Source: Macquaria australasica (lineage: Eukaryota; Chordata; Actinopteri; Centrarchiformes; Percichthyidae). From it: a stretch of DNA of 64,000 bases. The stretch lies in the NCBI GenBank assembly GCA_005408345.1, contig SEMN01000045.1, positions 1,729,001 through 1,793,000 on the forward strand. Direction: 5' to 3'. Position numbers and translations under genes: made by a program. A model generated the notes under the pieces. It saw only the letters and a program-made list of their open reading frames with translations, had not been told where the DNA came from and searched no databases. This document shows positions 34,944 through 46,288 of the stretch, piece by piece. Every line of letters starts with the position of its first letter. The stretch's first letter is position 1.

Positions 34944-35952
34944 GTGCAGGATTTGGAGTCCTGGGTGTCAGGAGAGCATGGGTTTGTAGTGTTCACTCTG
35001 GGCACCATGGTGTCAGATCTGCCAGAAGAGACAACCAGCGTCTTCCTAGAGGCCTTCAGACAGATTCCACAGAAGGTACAGGAACATATGTGAAAATGCA
35101 TTTTAAATCACACGTCAGTGCAATAAATGACATTTTTAAAACACTTTTGCTAGGTAATATGGAGGTACACTGGGCAGGTTCACAACAGTGTCCCAGAAAA
35201 TGTGAAGCTGATGCAATGGGTGCCTCAGAATGACCTACTCGGTGTGTAAATCCACTGCAACACATCCCTGAAATGTGAAGCACACTACTCCAAACTGACA
35301 TCTTCGTGTGTGTGTGTGTGTTGTGTGTTAGCGCATCCTGGAGCTCGGGCTTTCGTCACTCACGCTGGCTCACATGGCCTCTTTGAGGGACTGTGTCACG
35401 CTGTCCCCATGGTGATGGTGCCAATTTCGGGGGACCAGCCGGACAACGCGCAGAAGCTGGCAAGCAGAGGGGCGGGGGTCGTGTTGGATATTTTTTCCAT
35501 CACTACAGAAAGCATTCTTCAGGCACTGCATGAGGTCATCAACGACACCAGGTGAGGGGTCAGAAGGTCGCTCACAAAGTGGTTGTCAGTAGTCTCATTG
35601 ACAAGAAGCTCCTTAAATCTTGGTGCTGATGATGATCAAAATCAAAATCTAATCTCTTGCTGTCACCCTGTTTATGTCCAGGTATAAAGAGAACATGCAG
35701 AAGCTGTCAGCTCTCCATAAAGACCGACCAGTTGACCCCCTCGACCTTTCAGTGTACTGGACAGAATTTGTGATGCGGCACAAAGGGGCAACACATCTCA
35801 GAGCTGCTGTCCATGACCTCAACTGGCTCCAGTACTACTGCCTGGATGTAATAGCACTGCTGGCTACCGTAGTGCTAGTTTTTGTAATAGTGACAGTAAA
35901 ATGCTTGAAACTCTGCCTCTGGAAACTGAGCAGGAAGAGGAAGCAGGACTAA
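32588..35952 (+). CDS. UDP-glucuronosyltransferase, UGT1-like
   Basis: Nine exons (32588-33121, 33933-33996, 34079-34227, 34430-34557, 34744-34837, 34950-35075, 35154-35241, 35332-35551, 35682-35952) join in phase to 557 aa. It should transfer glucuronic acid from UDP-glucuronate to small lipophilic substrates in the ER lumen. An N-terminal signal peptide is followed by an unusual charged stretch of about 38 residues (21-58). The GT-B fold then begins LLVVPMDGSHW. The catalytic His73 and partner Asp186 (LTDP) are present. The donor-site signature reads WVPQNDLLAHPGARAFVTHA ... GDQPDNAQ. The C-terminus has one TM helix and an ER-retrieval KRKQD tail. Closest recalled family is UGT1 (YKENMQKLSALHKDRPVDPL). 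The substrate half, normally a single exon in UGT1 genes, is split over five exons. A poly(A) signal lies at 36015-36020. Confidence 0.93.
33328..33551. repeat. Dispersed repeat copy in UGT intron 1
   Basis: Sequence beginning CAGTGGTAGAAGAAGTATTC is related to copies at about 56200-56340 (CAGTGGTGGAAGAACTATCC) and to an opposite-end fragment at 19690-19790 (TACATTCCACCACTG). The family has inverted CAGTGGTGGAA-type ends, suggesting a non-autonomous DNA transposon common in teleosts. Confidence 0.55.
33552..33699. mobile_element. Short hAT-like MITE
   Basis: A 148-bp element starts CAGTGGTTCCCAACC and ends GGTTGGAAACCACTG, giving near-perfect 15-bp inverted termini. Flanking octamers TTTTAGTC and GTTTAATC agree at 6 of 8 positions, consistent with a decayed hAT target duplication. 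It lies in the first intron of the UGT gene, directly next to another repeat. Confidence 0.7.
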
Positions 35953-36175
35953 CCCGGCGCTACATTTGCACCTTCACCTAAGCATGTTTGTTAAGGGAGA
36001 TTAAAAAATTAATCAATAAAAAATATTAATGCAAAGTAAACTTGGTTATTGTTTAAAGGTGTGACAAGAAGAATAAGGGAAGCCATGTGGTGATCAAAAA
36101 GACATTTAATAAACAGAAAATACAGAATATTATTAGACTCCATTATGGACTGGGCTTGAGGGACAGTGATGAGCA

Positions 36176-36560
36176 TTAGTGGCCACCCTTCTTTGGTGGG
36201 AACAGGGTGTACTCGACAGCCAGAGCAACAGTAAAGGCAGCAAAGCCCCACTTGAATCCTCTCAGCAGCACATCAGACAGAGTCACAGCACGGGCAAAGC
36301 CACCTGAGTATCTCCAAGCCTCGTTACTGCAGAGGAGTGACGCCGACAAGAGAGAAAGACAGGGAGCAGGGTCAGGAATATAGGAACGACTACAATATCA
36401 GCTACATATGTCAGGAAGGTATAAATACTGACCGTGCCCATGGATCCTTGAGGCCCCTGGCTGCCAGCCTCTGCTGTGTGAACTCGAGCGGTGTTCCGTC
36501 CGTCTTCCACTGCCGCCAGTCTGGCATGGACATCTTGTTGTGGCCGTGGTCACCTCCCAT
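36176..36560 (-). CDS. ndufb3: NADH dehydrogenase (complex I) subunit B3
   Basis: Two coding exons (36433-36560 and 36176-36326) encode 92 aa. The N-terminus MGGDHGHNKMSMPDWRQWK carries the short His-rich start of B12 subunits, then GTPLEFTQQRLAARGLKDPW. The joined block DPWARNEAWRYSGGFA matches the family. One hydrophobic segment (GFKWGFAAFTVALAVEYTLF) precedes PPKKGGH. The protein is an accessory single-TM subunit of complex I in the inner mitochondrial membrane. A noncoding first exon probably lies near 37645-37700, where a donor-like GTACTG follows GC-rich sequence on the minus strand. ATTAAA signal candidate at 36105-36110. Confidence 0.95.
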
Positions 36561-38189
36561 GCTGGAAACAGATAGACATTATGCAAGTTGGCAGTGTTTT
36601 TGTTTTTAATGTTACTCAGCCCTTAGCTTACTGGTAGACACCTCATTTTGTGCCTCTCGTATTATCTTTAATTTTTAAATTTGAGATACTTCTGCAGTCA
36701 TGATTAGAGCAACAGAAATAAGCTCATAATCTCAGAGTTAAAGCAAACTGTAAATACGAGACACACAACAATAATACATGTTCATTATCCACAAAGGCTC
36801 TTCAATCCAGGCCCGAACATATTCCCTCTGACGTGAAGTGAAGAATAGTTTTTAAACCCTTACACAAGCTGCATTTCCATCCCTGAACAACTTCCAGCTT
36901 ACAAGTGATAACTGCTTACTCTTAGGTTTCCATCTTTGTTTACGTCCAGAAGTGACTTGTTGTTTTGTGAAGGCAAACAAACCAAGTCACCTGTTTCTAA
37001 TCACCTGTGCAAAAGGCTCATACATGAAAGCGATGATTGCATTAGTGCACATTAATAATGCTGTAATCTCCTTGTACACAACTTCATTTGACTTCAAATG
37101 AATTGTAATGCTCACTGCACAGACAGAGACAAATGAAGAACTAGTCCTTATGGAAGTCAAGGTGCTGGCCTGTATGTCTATTGTGATGTACCAGTCTCTC
37201 CACACAACACATATTGTTGGTGTTTTAGGTTTGTCAGGATGCAGGACTAATATCTTTCTTATCGAGATGACATGAGAGTAAACGGAGACAAACATTTCAT
37301 TTTAAGAATCTTGCTGAACAATTGACACGTGCCTCATGTTATCAATGACTGGCTATCTTAATCCAATCATCGTCATCGAGGACTAATCTAAACTTGCCTA
37401 CTTAAAATACATAATTAACCCAAATGCTGATCAAGTCAGAGTGAGCAGCAAAGGCAGACAGCGTTTCCTCAGCTAGCTTTACGCTAGCTAGCTACGTTCT
37501 CGCTACATAAACAAAACGGCAGCTTTTGTTCTAAGACACATTATCTACATCTTCATATGTGTAAATATAGTGTTGTCAGCCACTGCGAAAGAGCGGCCGA
37601 AGATGCGTCAGAAATGTAAAACTGTATTTTAAAAAACACAGTACCTCAGCGGTTTGTTGTGACCTCTGCTGCCGGACGAAAGGTTGCGACAGCTAACGTT
37701 GTTTTACGGCAAAATGACGGCACGGCATTCGGGCCAAAACACCAAAGCGTCTCTTTGACATTTTCCTCGAGTGCAAACTAAAATAAAGGCAGTACAGCAC
37801 TTTTGTGGCTCTATACAAGTACAACCATATGTTTATTTATTGTTGTAATATAAGTTTGTTAATTTATATAACCCGTAAGGCAGTAGCCGTCTCTGCATTA
37901 CAAAATAAAATACAATATTACCAATGTACAATTCTTATTAATCTGTATACATAGCCCACTCTAAATATTTATTACTGCTCAGGATCACAGGGGATTACAA
38001 AATTATATGACAGTGTAAATACTCATTGCATCTACAAGAATTCAGAAACACTCGTGTTGCGATTAATTACTTACAATTATGTGCATGATTTGCATAAGAA
38101 ATCACTTTTATAACCAGGCCACCGTGGTGTCTTGTTTCTTTGACAGTGCGTGTTTATGCATTGGACTCAGACTATGTCACAGAAGGGAA
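36561..38189. other. ndufb3 leader intron and promoter, pecr 3' UTR
   Basis: No further coding exon is seen. The ndufb3 promoter is inferred at about 37650-37740 (locally GC-rich). A minus-strand AATAAA at 37832-37837 would end pecr about 350 bases after its stop, leaving only about 130 bases between the two transcription units. Confidence 0.5.
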
Positions 38190-38844
38190 TTAGAGTTTGC
38201 TTTGTGGGTTGAGCAGGTCCTTTAGAGCGTCCAGATTCTCCCCCTCTGGAGCTTCAGGCCATGCACTGTGGTCTGGAGACAACACACAAAACACACAAGA
38301 ATTTAAAACACTATATAGCATACTGTATAGTATATAATATATACTGTAAAGACCGAAGTGTGGATGCGTACTGGGTATCTCCCACATGGAGTGGTACAGA
38401 CTCTGTCCTGCATCGACCCTCAGGGTGGCTCCAGAGATGTAGGAGGCAGCAGGAGAGAGCAGGAAACACACTGCTGATGAGACCTGAACATAGAAACACA
38501 ACGAAAAAAGCTGAGAGAAAAATCACTACTGTGTGCGACAATGCAACAAAGCCACAGATACACGGCAAATACGCTGTTTTGCCAAGTATTTTCTATTTAA
38601 AAGGGCTTGACAACCATTCGTTAATACTGTCTGACGCTGTTTATTGCAGTGTGGGGTTTTCTTTCAATTTTGCCCATCATGATACCTGACCTTGTTGTCT
38701 AAAATGAACACTACAAAAACGTTGTGTGTTTATTTTAGCAAGGTATAACTAGGACTACGGATGTATAAATGGGGACTTTGTTAAGCATTGAAAATCCCAT
38801 AAAACACTGATGTTTTCGAATTGTTCTGCATGTGTATTACTTGG

Positions 38845-38903
<59 letters not shown>

Positions 38904-38904
38904 T

Positions 38905-38966
<62 letters not shown>

Positions 38967-40567
38967 CAAAGTGCCTTTCCTCAAAGTATTGTGGGTACCA
39001 CACGGTTACACACCTCTTCTGGTACTCCCAGCCTCTTTGCAGGGCTAAATGGAACAGACATCTTGAAGAGATTTGGTCCAAGCTCCTTGTAGTTCTCCAT
39101 TGCCGTTTTGGAAAAGATTGTGCCCTGCAAGCAGACAAATGCACAGACTTGAAATTCCATAATTCAAGACCTCCAGCGCTGCTTCTGCGTCAACTCATGA
39201 CTTGTACTTACGGGTGCAACAGCGTTGACTCTGACTCCTGAGGCTGCCCACTCGATGGCCAGGCTCTTTGTTAGGTTGTCCACTGCTGCCCTCGCTGCTC
39301 CTGTGTGGCTGTCAGGGAGAGGAGATATAGTGTTACCACAAAAAGGACAACGGAAAAGAGTGTGCGAGTTGTACATTCATGTGGGAATTTAGTGGGCGGT
39401 GCTGCTTACGCCATGCCTGGGAAGCCTTTCCACATGTCAGCGATGATGTTGACGATCACACCTCCATGCTTTTTCATCCAGGCGGTGTAGACTGTGTGGA
39501 TGGAACAGCAACACAGTCGCACTGAGCGCTTTACTAAACACACACTGGACCTGTGTTAGCTTGTCTGCATCTTACCCTCCTGGCAGCAGTGGAAGGTTCC
39601 AGTCAGGTTGGTGTCTATCACGGCCTTCCAGCCTTTAGAGGACACGAGTTCTGCTGGGCTGCTGAACTGACCTCCCCCATTGTTCACCAGAAAGTCTATC
39701 CTGCCGAACTGCTTCAGCACTGACGATACAAGCGCCTTCACCTGCCGCACAGGGAATCAAAGCAAGACGCCACAATGAAATCAGGCGATCATCGTGACAA
39801 CATGAAGCACTCTCAGAGGCTGAAGGTGCGTGTGCGCCCACCTCATCCTCTTTTCGGATGTTGCATGGTAGAGGAGTGACACGGGCGGGGCTGGAGGGAG
39901 GGATTTTCTGCCTCATCTCCTGAGCCGCTGCCTCCAACCTCTCCACCTTTCTACTGGAGATCACCACACTGCAGCCTGAAGACAAAATGGTTAGTCACAT
40001 CGGCAAAAGAGAGCCGACTGCTGAATAAACAGTTACGCCACCACAAGCCAGAGTCACTGACCGTTTGCTCCTGTGAGTTTAAATGTGGATGACACAGATA
40101 AAGATGCAATTTAAAGCCATTGGGAGTTCCACTGAATTTCATTGTTAGGCAAAATGTATTATAATTGACATGTCAGGCCAACATGTGGATGTTATTCTTC
40201 ACTATTTATTCAGCCAAAACAAACAAGTCTCAAGTTACTGAAATCCGAGGGTGAACCTGAATACATCGTCCAGATTCTGTGACGGCCTGATTAGTTACGT
40301 ACTGTAAACGTTTTAAATCCTACTGTTTCACATTCTTGATTTGTTACCAAACACTGTGTCTGACAGTCAGGTTTTCTATCTGTGTCAAAGTTCACTGGCT
40401 CTCTGTGAAAAACCCCACGCCTCTTCTTAACCCAGCACACCGCTGCACTCACCCAGCTCCAGCAGCTCTGCAGAGATGGCTTTACCGATACCGGTGCCTC
40501 CACCCGTCACTATTGCAACTTTATTGTTGAACAAGCCCGGTCTGAAAACGCTAGACGCCGCCGCCAT
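38190..40567 (-). CDS. pecr: Peroxisomal trans-2-enoyl-CoA reductase
   Basis: Eight exons encode a short-chain dehydrogenase that reduces trans-2-enoyl-CoA with NADPH in peroxisomal fatty-acid chain elongation. The start MAAASSVFRPGLFNNK leads into the Rossmann motif VAIVTGGGTGIGKAI (last residues of the exon near 40452-40567). NNGGGQFSSPAE, NLTGTFHC and RRLGVPEE-type blocks follow (KRLGVPEEVSSAVCFLLSPA). The C-terminal tripeptide SKL is a classical PTS1 peroxisomal signal. The human sequence has AGVYNLTK where this one has AAVDNLTK, so the Tyr annotated as active site in the mammalian enzyme is Asp here. A long (AT)n tract lies in the intron at 38845-38964. The window order pecr-rpl37a resembles human 2q35, where both genes map. 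Confidence 0.95.
38845..38964. repeat. (AT)n microsatellite with self-complementary core
   Basis: Roughly 120 bases of alternating AT are interrupted once by an ACATATATACACACACAT segment. The whole tract can fold on itself. It lies in an intron of pecr, about 40 bases from the exon encoding SVPFSPAKRLGVPEE. Confidence 0.95.
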
Positions 40568-41619
40568 ACTTGTTTCTGCTCATTTACGGCAGTTCGGGTC
40601 TTTGGCGTAACGTCGCTGCTATGTTCAGGTAGGCTCGTTTATCTCAAGACAGAACAGACTACACTTGTAAACACAATAAATATTGTTAAATACTGTGCAA
40701 CAGTAAATGTACAATAGTCAATTTGTGTGTTTTTCCTAACCTAATTTTTACTTATTTAACCATGGATATTTAATGTGATATTGCTGTCACAACTACAGCT
40801 AAAAAACAAAAAAATAAAGAAAAAGAAAAAACAATTCTATCTACAATTCTAATGTTTAAAATATATATTTTCTGTGCAGTACCCTGCACATTGTCACTAA
40901 CTTGTTTATATGTATCTTACTGAAATGTTGTATTATGTATGCATGTTATTTGTAGTACCAGTACCAAATATAAATCCTGTGCTGAACGTTATATATAGCC
41001 ATGTATAGGCATATACAGTACATAACCACCCATTCGTGTATATAAAGTAATCTATTCAATTAATTGAGCATATGTTGCCATAATCCTTTCACTGAAACAT
41101 TTTCACCTTCTGCTCCAGAGTCGGCAGTATTATTGAATTTGCTGGGGATTCTGAACAGGAAAAAGGTCACTGTGGCACAGCAAGAGTTCAAACTCAAAAG
41201 GCTTTAACTTCATTGTCCACAGGTGAAAATACAGAATACTTCTAACTCCATTATCAGGAGTGAAACGCCCGTAAATCTGTGGGTTACTCATCTAATTCGC
41301 TAAAAGAAAGCAGGGCAGGTGTTACTGCCAGCAAGAACCCCTTTCTTATGATGTGGCATCATTCCATGCAGATGTACCGAGACAGCTGTGCTTTTGATGG
41401 TGCAACTTTCGCACTTATGCACGTTTGGTGAGGCATCTTCTTGCAGTTATGGCCCACAAGTTTAGATTGTATGGCTACATTATAAGACATATGTACAAAG
41501 ACACAAACAAAGAATTCCGCTCCAGACTGCTTTATTTTTGGATGTGGAGGCCATGTGTCCAGGTCGGTTAAATTATAGAAAACAAAGTCCCAAATCCACC
41601 AGTGATCATCGCACTTGGT
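40568..41619. other. Intergenic region between pecr and rpl37a
   Basis: The pecr promoter lies just right of 40567. The rpl37a poly(A) signal (TTTATT on plus, 41531-41536) lies at the other end. The AT-rich middle shows no exon, RNA gene or convincing repeat boundary. Confidence 0.5.
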
Positions 41620-44199
41620 TTACTGGTCCTTCAACTCCTTCAGTCTCCTGATTGCGGACTTGACTGTGACAGCGGAAGTTGTGCTGCAAAAGACAAAACA
41701 AAGAAACATTACTTATACTTAGTGTATGCTTTTTATTGAATACTCCCAGAGATTCCCCTCCACCACACTTCCATGACCACAGAATGTCTATTTCAGGAGC
41801 TTGTTTTTCCTTCATTTAGAAACAACTGCCGAGAAAAACCTTGGTGTTGCTCCACTTAGTCATGCAAATAGATTATTATTCATGCAGGGGATATTTAATT
41901 AATGGCCATTTCCATGAAATTAAATTAAGGAATCATGTGAAAAGTGTTCACATTTTTCGTTTTCAATAACTGTAGTTTGAGGTTGTCAAACTTGCACCAC
42001 GTTCTCCTTGATTATGCCCTTAGCTTAAACTCAAGGGCATGCAAAGCTTAGATTAAGAAAACAAGTGTTTCAGCCCTCTACTCTCAACCTTAAATTTATA
42101 GTCGCTGTGGAACACCTTCATAAACAGTATTCAGTATTGAGGAAAACTTTCCAGATCACAGACAGTAAATCAGCAATTAGCTGTCTGCAATCACAGAAAC
42201 GCTTCATTTGAGAGCACTGACGAGTTGCTCTGTGGTTCACTCTGACATTGTTCAATGGAATAATGCTGAATTTAGGTGCTCTGTGGTAGATTGGCAAAAC
42301 CATGCAACCATCATTGTGCATATTGTGGACAGACATGGCCATTTTGTTTCCACGAGGCTTTATACTGGATGATTTATAGTTCTCTCCATTGACACATCGA
42401 CACGAACCCTCCCTACATCTAATGAGACGAATGTGCCGTCATCACTAAATGGACAAATGTGGCAGCTACTCTGGAGAAAGTCAGACGTCCCCAAAATATC
42501 CAACAAAATGAGATTCTAAATAATCTGAGGGAAGAAATTTACGTTAATTTAGTTGCTGGATCAGGCTTTATATTATCAAAACCAATCATAAACAGCTTAG
42601 AAAATCTGAGTGGGCTGATTCAATTCCTGAGCAATTGGTTTCAGATGGTAAATCTCAGTTTACAAGCTGTGGCTGTGTGAGATTGATTTGTGCAATGAAC
42701 TGGGCTGTGACTAGATAGCGAAAAGGGCGCTTTATTGGCCAGAATTAACCAAAATCGCATATAAACTCTGCAGACAGACCTATTGCAGATACTTTGACCA
42801 CCATACCATCTAGTGCTTTACAGGTAGCCTATTATTTACTGCACAAACTAAACAGGCCAATCACTAACCGACATTACATTTAGATACCACTGATTCCAGC
42901 TGAATGGTTGCTTACTGTCAAAAAACACAAACCCAGACACGGCCCTAGCAGCAGGTAGAACTACACCATGCTGAGGACAGGACACCGTGGAGTCCTTGGG
43001 TTTAGCGACGGAAAGAAGATGCAGCCATCAAACCAAAAAAAAACCCAAAAACTTACTTGTAAGTCCAGGCGCCTCCAGCCACAGTTTTCCTGCAGGACCC
43101 ACAGTGCCAGATACCAACAGCCCTCCTCTTCATCTTGGTCTGTCAATATCAATTTAGCACATTATTAAGTTACACGACAATCAAGTCAGTTTGTCCAGAC
43201 ACAACAGCCAAACATGAAACGTGTACACCCCAAACAAACATTAAAATCTGAGCCATCTGCCCAGCGTACATACACCGAACGCAGCCTTCTGCAGAAGAAC
43301 ACGAATAAGTCGCAGCACAGCCTATCGGACATTGAGGATTGTCCTTACCTTGCCACAGAAAGAGCAGGTGTATTTCGCATGCTGGGAGATTTCAATTTTC
43401 TTCACCATCTTCCTCAGCGACGCGCCGTAACGCGTGCCATATTTACCAACGATCCCCACCTTCTTGGTGCGTTTGGCCTGTGGACAACATAAACGCACAT
43501 TATGAAAGGTTAGTAGTAACCACTTCTGATACACTAGGTTCACAACACGGACGCGTCTGGCACCTAACTTTCACAGAGCACTGCTGCCACGGGGGCAGGA
43601 AGTGTGCCTTGAGCAGTGCTCTCTCAGGACATCCAGACATACTAGATAAGCCCTTCAAAGAGCCGCTGAGGTTCTGTGAACATGCTGACAGCCGGGACAC
43701 ATCGTGTCACATCACTGCTGCCACTCGACACGTTTTATGCCGGTAAGAGCCAATGTGAGCGAGATCCCGTCACCAGTGGGGTACCAAGCTAGCCACCTAG
43801 CTATGCTAACTCAAACCAGTTCAGCAACCAACCCTGGACCAGGTTTGGAGACGACGAACTCTTTTGAGACATGAAGCATGCCACTTTGCTTTACTTTAAA
43901 AACTGCGGGTCCTCTGAAGTAGCGCGGAATTGGGGTTTAACGACAGGCAGCAAGCTGACATGACTAGCCCGCCCGGTACTTGGGACTCGGTGAGCGGAGC
44001 AATGGTGGCGGCCATTTCTGTCTCAATAGTACATGAAAACATCGTTTTTGCTGTTGACAGAATCACAACCAACACAAAGAACGCTCAGGTCTGATAAACA
44101 AGGAGACCACACAGCCTCCGAATATGTGACTATATCATTTATAGCACAGAAAACGTTAGATTGATACGGATTAGGAAGGGGACATTCTGGGCTCACCAT
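41620..44199 (-). CDS. rpl37a: 60S ribosomal protein eL43 (L37a)
   Basis: Four exons encode 92 aa: the ATG alone at the end of exon 1 (44197-44199), then 43349-43477, about 43063-43142, and 41620-41684. The sequence AKRTKKVGIVGKYGTRYGAS, the zinc-ribbon cysteines CSFCGK and CGSC, and the end TVKSAIRRLKELKDQ are characteristic of eL43, a zinc-binding large-subunit protein. An intron directly after the start codon is typical of vertebrate ribosomal protein genes. The inferred 5' end contains a pyrimidine run CCTCTTT about 25-30 bases upstream, consistent with a TOP mRNA. Introns of such genes can host snoRNAs, but I could not identify one with confidence. Confidence 0.97.
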
Positions 44200-44629
44200 C
44201 GTTTCAGTGGAGACGTAGGTCCAAAGAGGGATTGCTTATCGCGCAGGCGCGATTTACCCACTCGTTCACGCTGCATTGTGGGACTTTGAGTTTTCGCTGA
44301 ATGCAGCTGCTACAACATAATAATATAATTACTCTTATAAATCGTATAAAACAGTACTTTTGCTAAGTTTGCTAAGTAGTAGTGTCGCTGTTGCATATTT
44401 TGTACAAAAGAAAATCTTCACGTACGCAATAATTATAAAGGAAGTGACTGTAACTAAGGACGCTTCTTGGATACGCGCATGCGTATTCATATGGTGGATG
44501 ACAACATTCCTACTGCTGCTGAGTTGAAATGTTTGTCCACTGGACCTTTCATAATGCGGCCTTTGTTGTTTGTGAACATATAGTGGGTTAAAAATATTCT
44601 TTCTTGACAGCTAAGCTACTTGACATGCT
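44200..44629. promoter_or_regulatory. Divergent rpl37a / cfap410 promoter
   Basis: 430 bp separate the two ATGs. On the rpl37a side is a TOP-like tract (plus 44223-44230). GCGCAGGCGC at 44241-44250 and CGCGCATGCGTA near 44474-44485 resemble NRF-1 sites. The reverse complement of about 44271-44286 (AGTCCCACAATGCA) resembles a ZNF143 core. No TATA box is visible. These motifs fit CpG-type bidirectional promoters of housekeeping genes; binding is inferred. Confidence 0.6.
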
Positions 44630-46288
44630 ATGAAGCTAACACGGAAACTGGTTCTCGCTAAGGCTAAGGCCTCCGACTTGGAAAGCGTGAAGAAATTGAA
44701 CTGCTGGTAAGTGTTTACATTTTAGCATAACGTTCCCACTCATTTTGTTGGTCTTTAGTTTACATGCCGATGGTCGAGGTTGACATGTACAGCTTGTTTT
44801 GTTTATCTCGTATTTGTGGTAACGTTACGTTTCATTTCTTTTTGCAGGGGATGCAACCTGACTGATGTGAGTAGTCAGTTAATGGATCTCATATTTGGTC
44901 TGACACTGAATTCACTTCATGCGCAAATTGACTTTGTTACACTCTTTGTTATTATTATTTAAGTGTTATGCATGTATGTATGCAATAATGTAACTGTTTA
45001 TACTCTGTTTTTCCAGATTTCTATCTTCTCTCAAATGGCCAACATTGAGGTGCTGACACTTAGGTTGGTCAGTTTAACTCTTTGCTGTCTCTCCCTCTGA
45101 CCCATTCACAGACAGAGATGTCACTGTTATCACTGACATGATACTGTTACACTTGCTCCCAATCATTTGAGATGATCAATGAATCCTGGCTGTGATGTTC
45201 TTCCTTTTCCTTTTCTCCCTCTCTGTAGTGTCAACAGCATCTCGTCCCTCTCTCCTCTGGCTGGCTGTCTGTCTCTGTGCGAGCTCTACCTGAGGAAGAA
45301 CAAGATTCCTTCACTCTCTGAGCTCTCTCATCTGCGTCCACTGATGCGTCTCCGAGTGCTCTGGTTGGCTGAGAATCCCTGTTGTGGGACTGACTCCAGC
45401 CAGTATCGCCTCACTGTACTGCGCTGCCTGCCTCGCCTCCAGAAGCTCGACAACCAAGGTGAGTGTGCAGTGTTTTTCGGACAGTATTAGCAGTGATTTA
45501 CACCCAAAGTTGGAACAAAACTGGAGCAAAACTCTGCATAGCTCTGGTACGACCTGAGAGAAGAGGGTTAGATAAAACACACTTCTGTGATGGGACTGGA
45601 AATGATTGTAATGAAGCATATGTGTATGGTGTTTTGTGTGTGTTTGCAGTAGTGACAGAGGATGAGCTTGCACTTGCGCTCACGGAGGGTGAAGAGGTCA
45701 CCACCCCCCCAGGCAGTGTCCAACCCCAGCTGCCCACCAACGGACTTCCAGATGCCGAGACAGAGAATGACCCGCTTAACTACAACATGGAGGAGACCAA
45801 GTAAGCCTTGTGGATTGACCCCAACACTTACAGAAAGTATAACGTGCATTGGCTGAAAACAGTCTGTCAAACAAATCTACACATATAAAGAACAAACATT
45901 TTCTCTTGATTTTTCTTAGCAAAATCAGGGAAGAGTTGGGGATGAAGCTCCTCTCCAGAGACAAGTTCCCCTCTCTTTCTTCTCCGTCAACCAGAGAAAA
46001 CAAACCATCAATGAAAAAGGTACCCCTCTTATCTCTGAACAACGCTCCTCTAAAACTCATAATGTTGGAATATACTTCAAAAACTCTTAATTCATTTCTG
46101 CCAATAAATGATGAATTTTTCAGACACACACTCTCGATGCAGTTCTGCTGCTGCTGAGGGATTTGGATGAAGAGGAGCTTCGCGTTGTACACACGGCTAC
46201 CCAAAACAGACTCCAGACTTACACACTGGACTCAGAAACGCTAAACAATTCACTGCAGACTCAGAAAACTGCTGAGCTCCAACACTGA
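44630..46288 (+). CDS. cfap410: Cilia and flagella associated protein 410 (leucine-rich repeat protein)
   Basis: Seven exons (44630-44706, 44848-44866, 45017-45063, 45229-45458, 45650-45800, 45920-46019, 46124-46288) join in phase to 262 aa, close to the 256 aa of human CFAP410/C21orf2. The N-terminal half is a leucine-rich repeat domain with its cap: MKLTRKLVLAKAKASDLESV, VNSISSLSPLAGC, LCELYLRKNKIPSL, RLRVLWLAENPCCG. A Ser/Pro-rich linker and a C-terminal helix (LDAVLLLLRDLDEEELRVV) follow; in human this helix tetramerises and supports basal-body work with NEK1. Exon 2 is only 19 nt. ATTAAA at 46596-46601 is the probable poly(A) signal. Confidence 0.95.

Noticed and set aside
38781..39241. 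Ile-Tyr repeat frames on both strands
   Set aside because: Artefact of the (AT)n tract in a pecr intron.
41685..44196. Possible intron-encoded snoRNAs in rpl37a
   Set aside because: Ribosomal protein introns often host them, but I saw no paired C/D boxes with a terminal stem or a convincing H/ACA fold.
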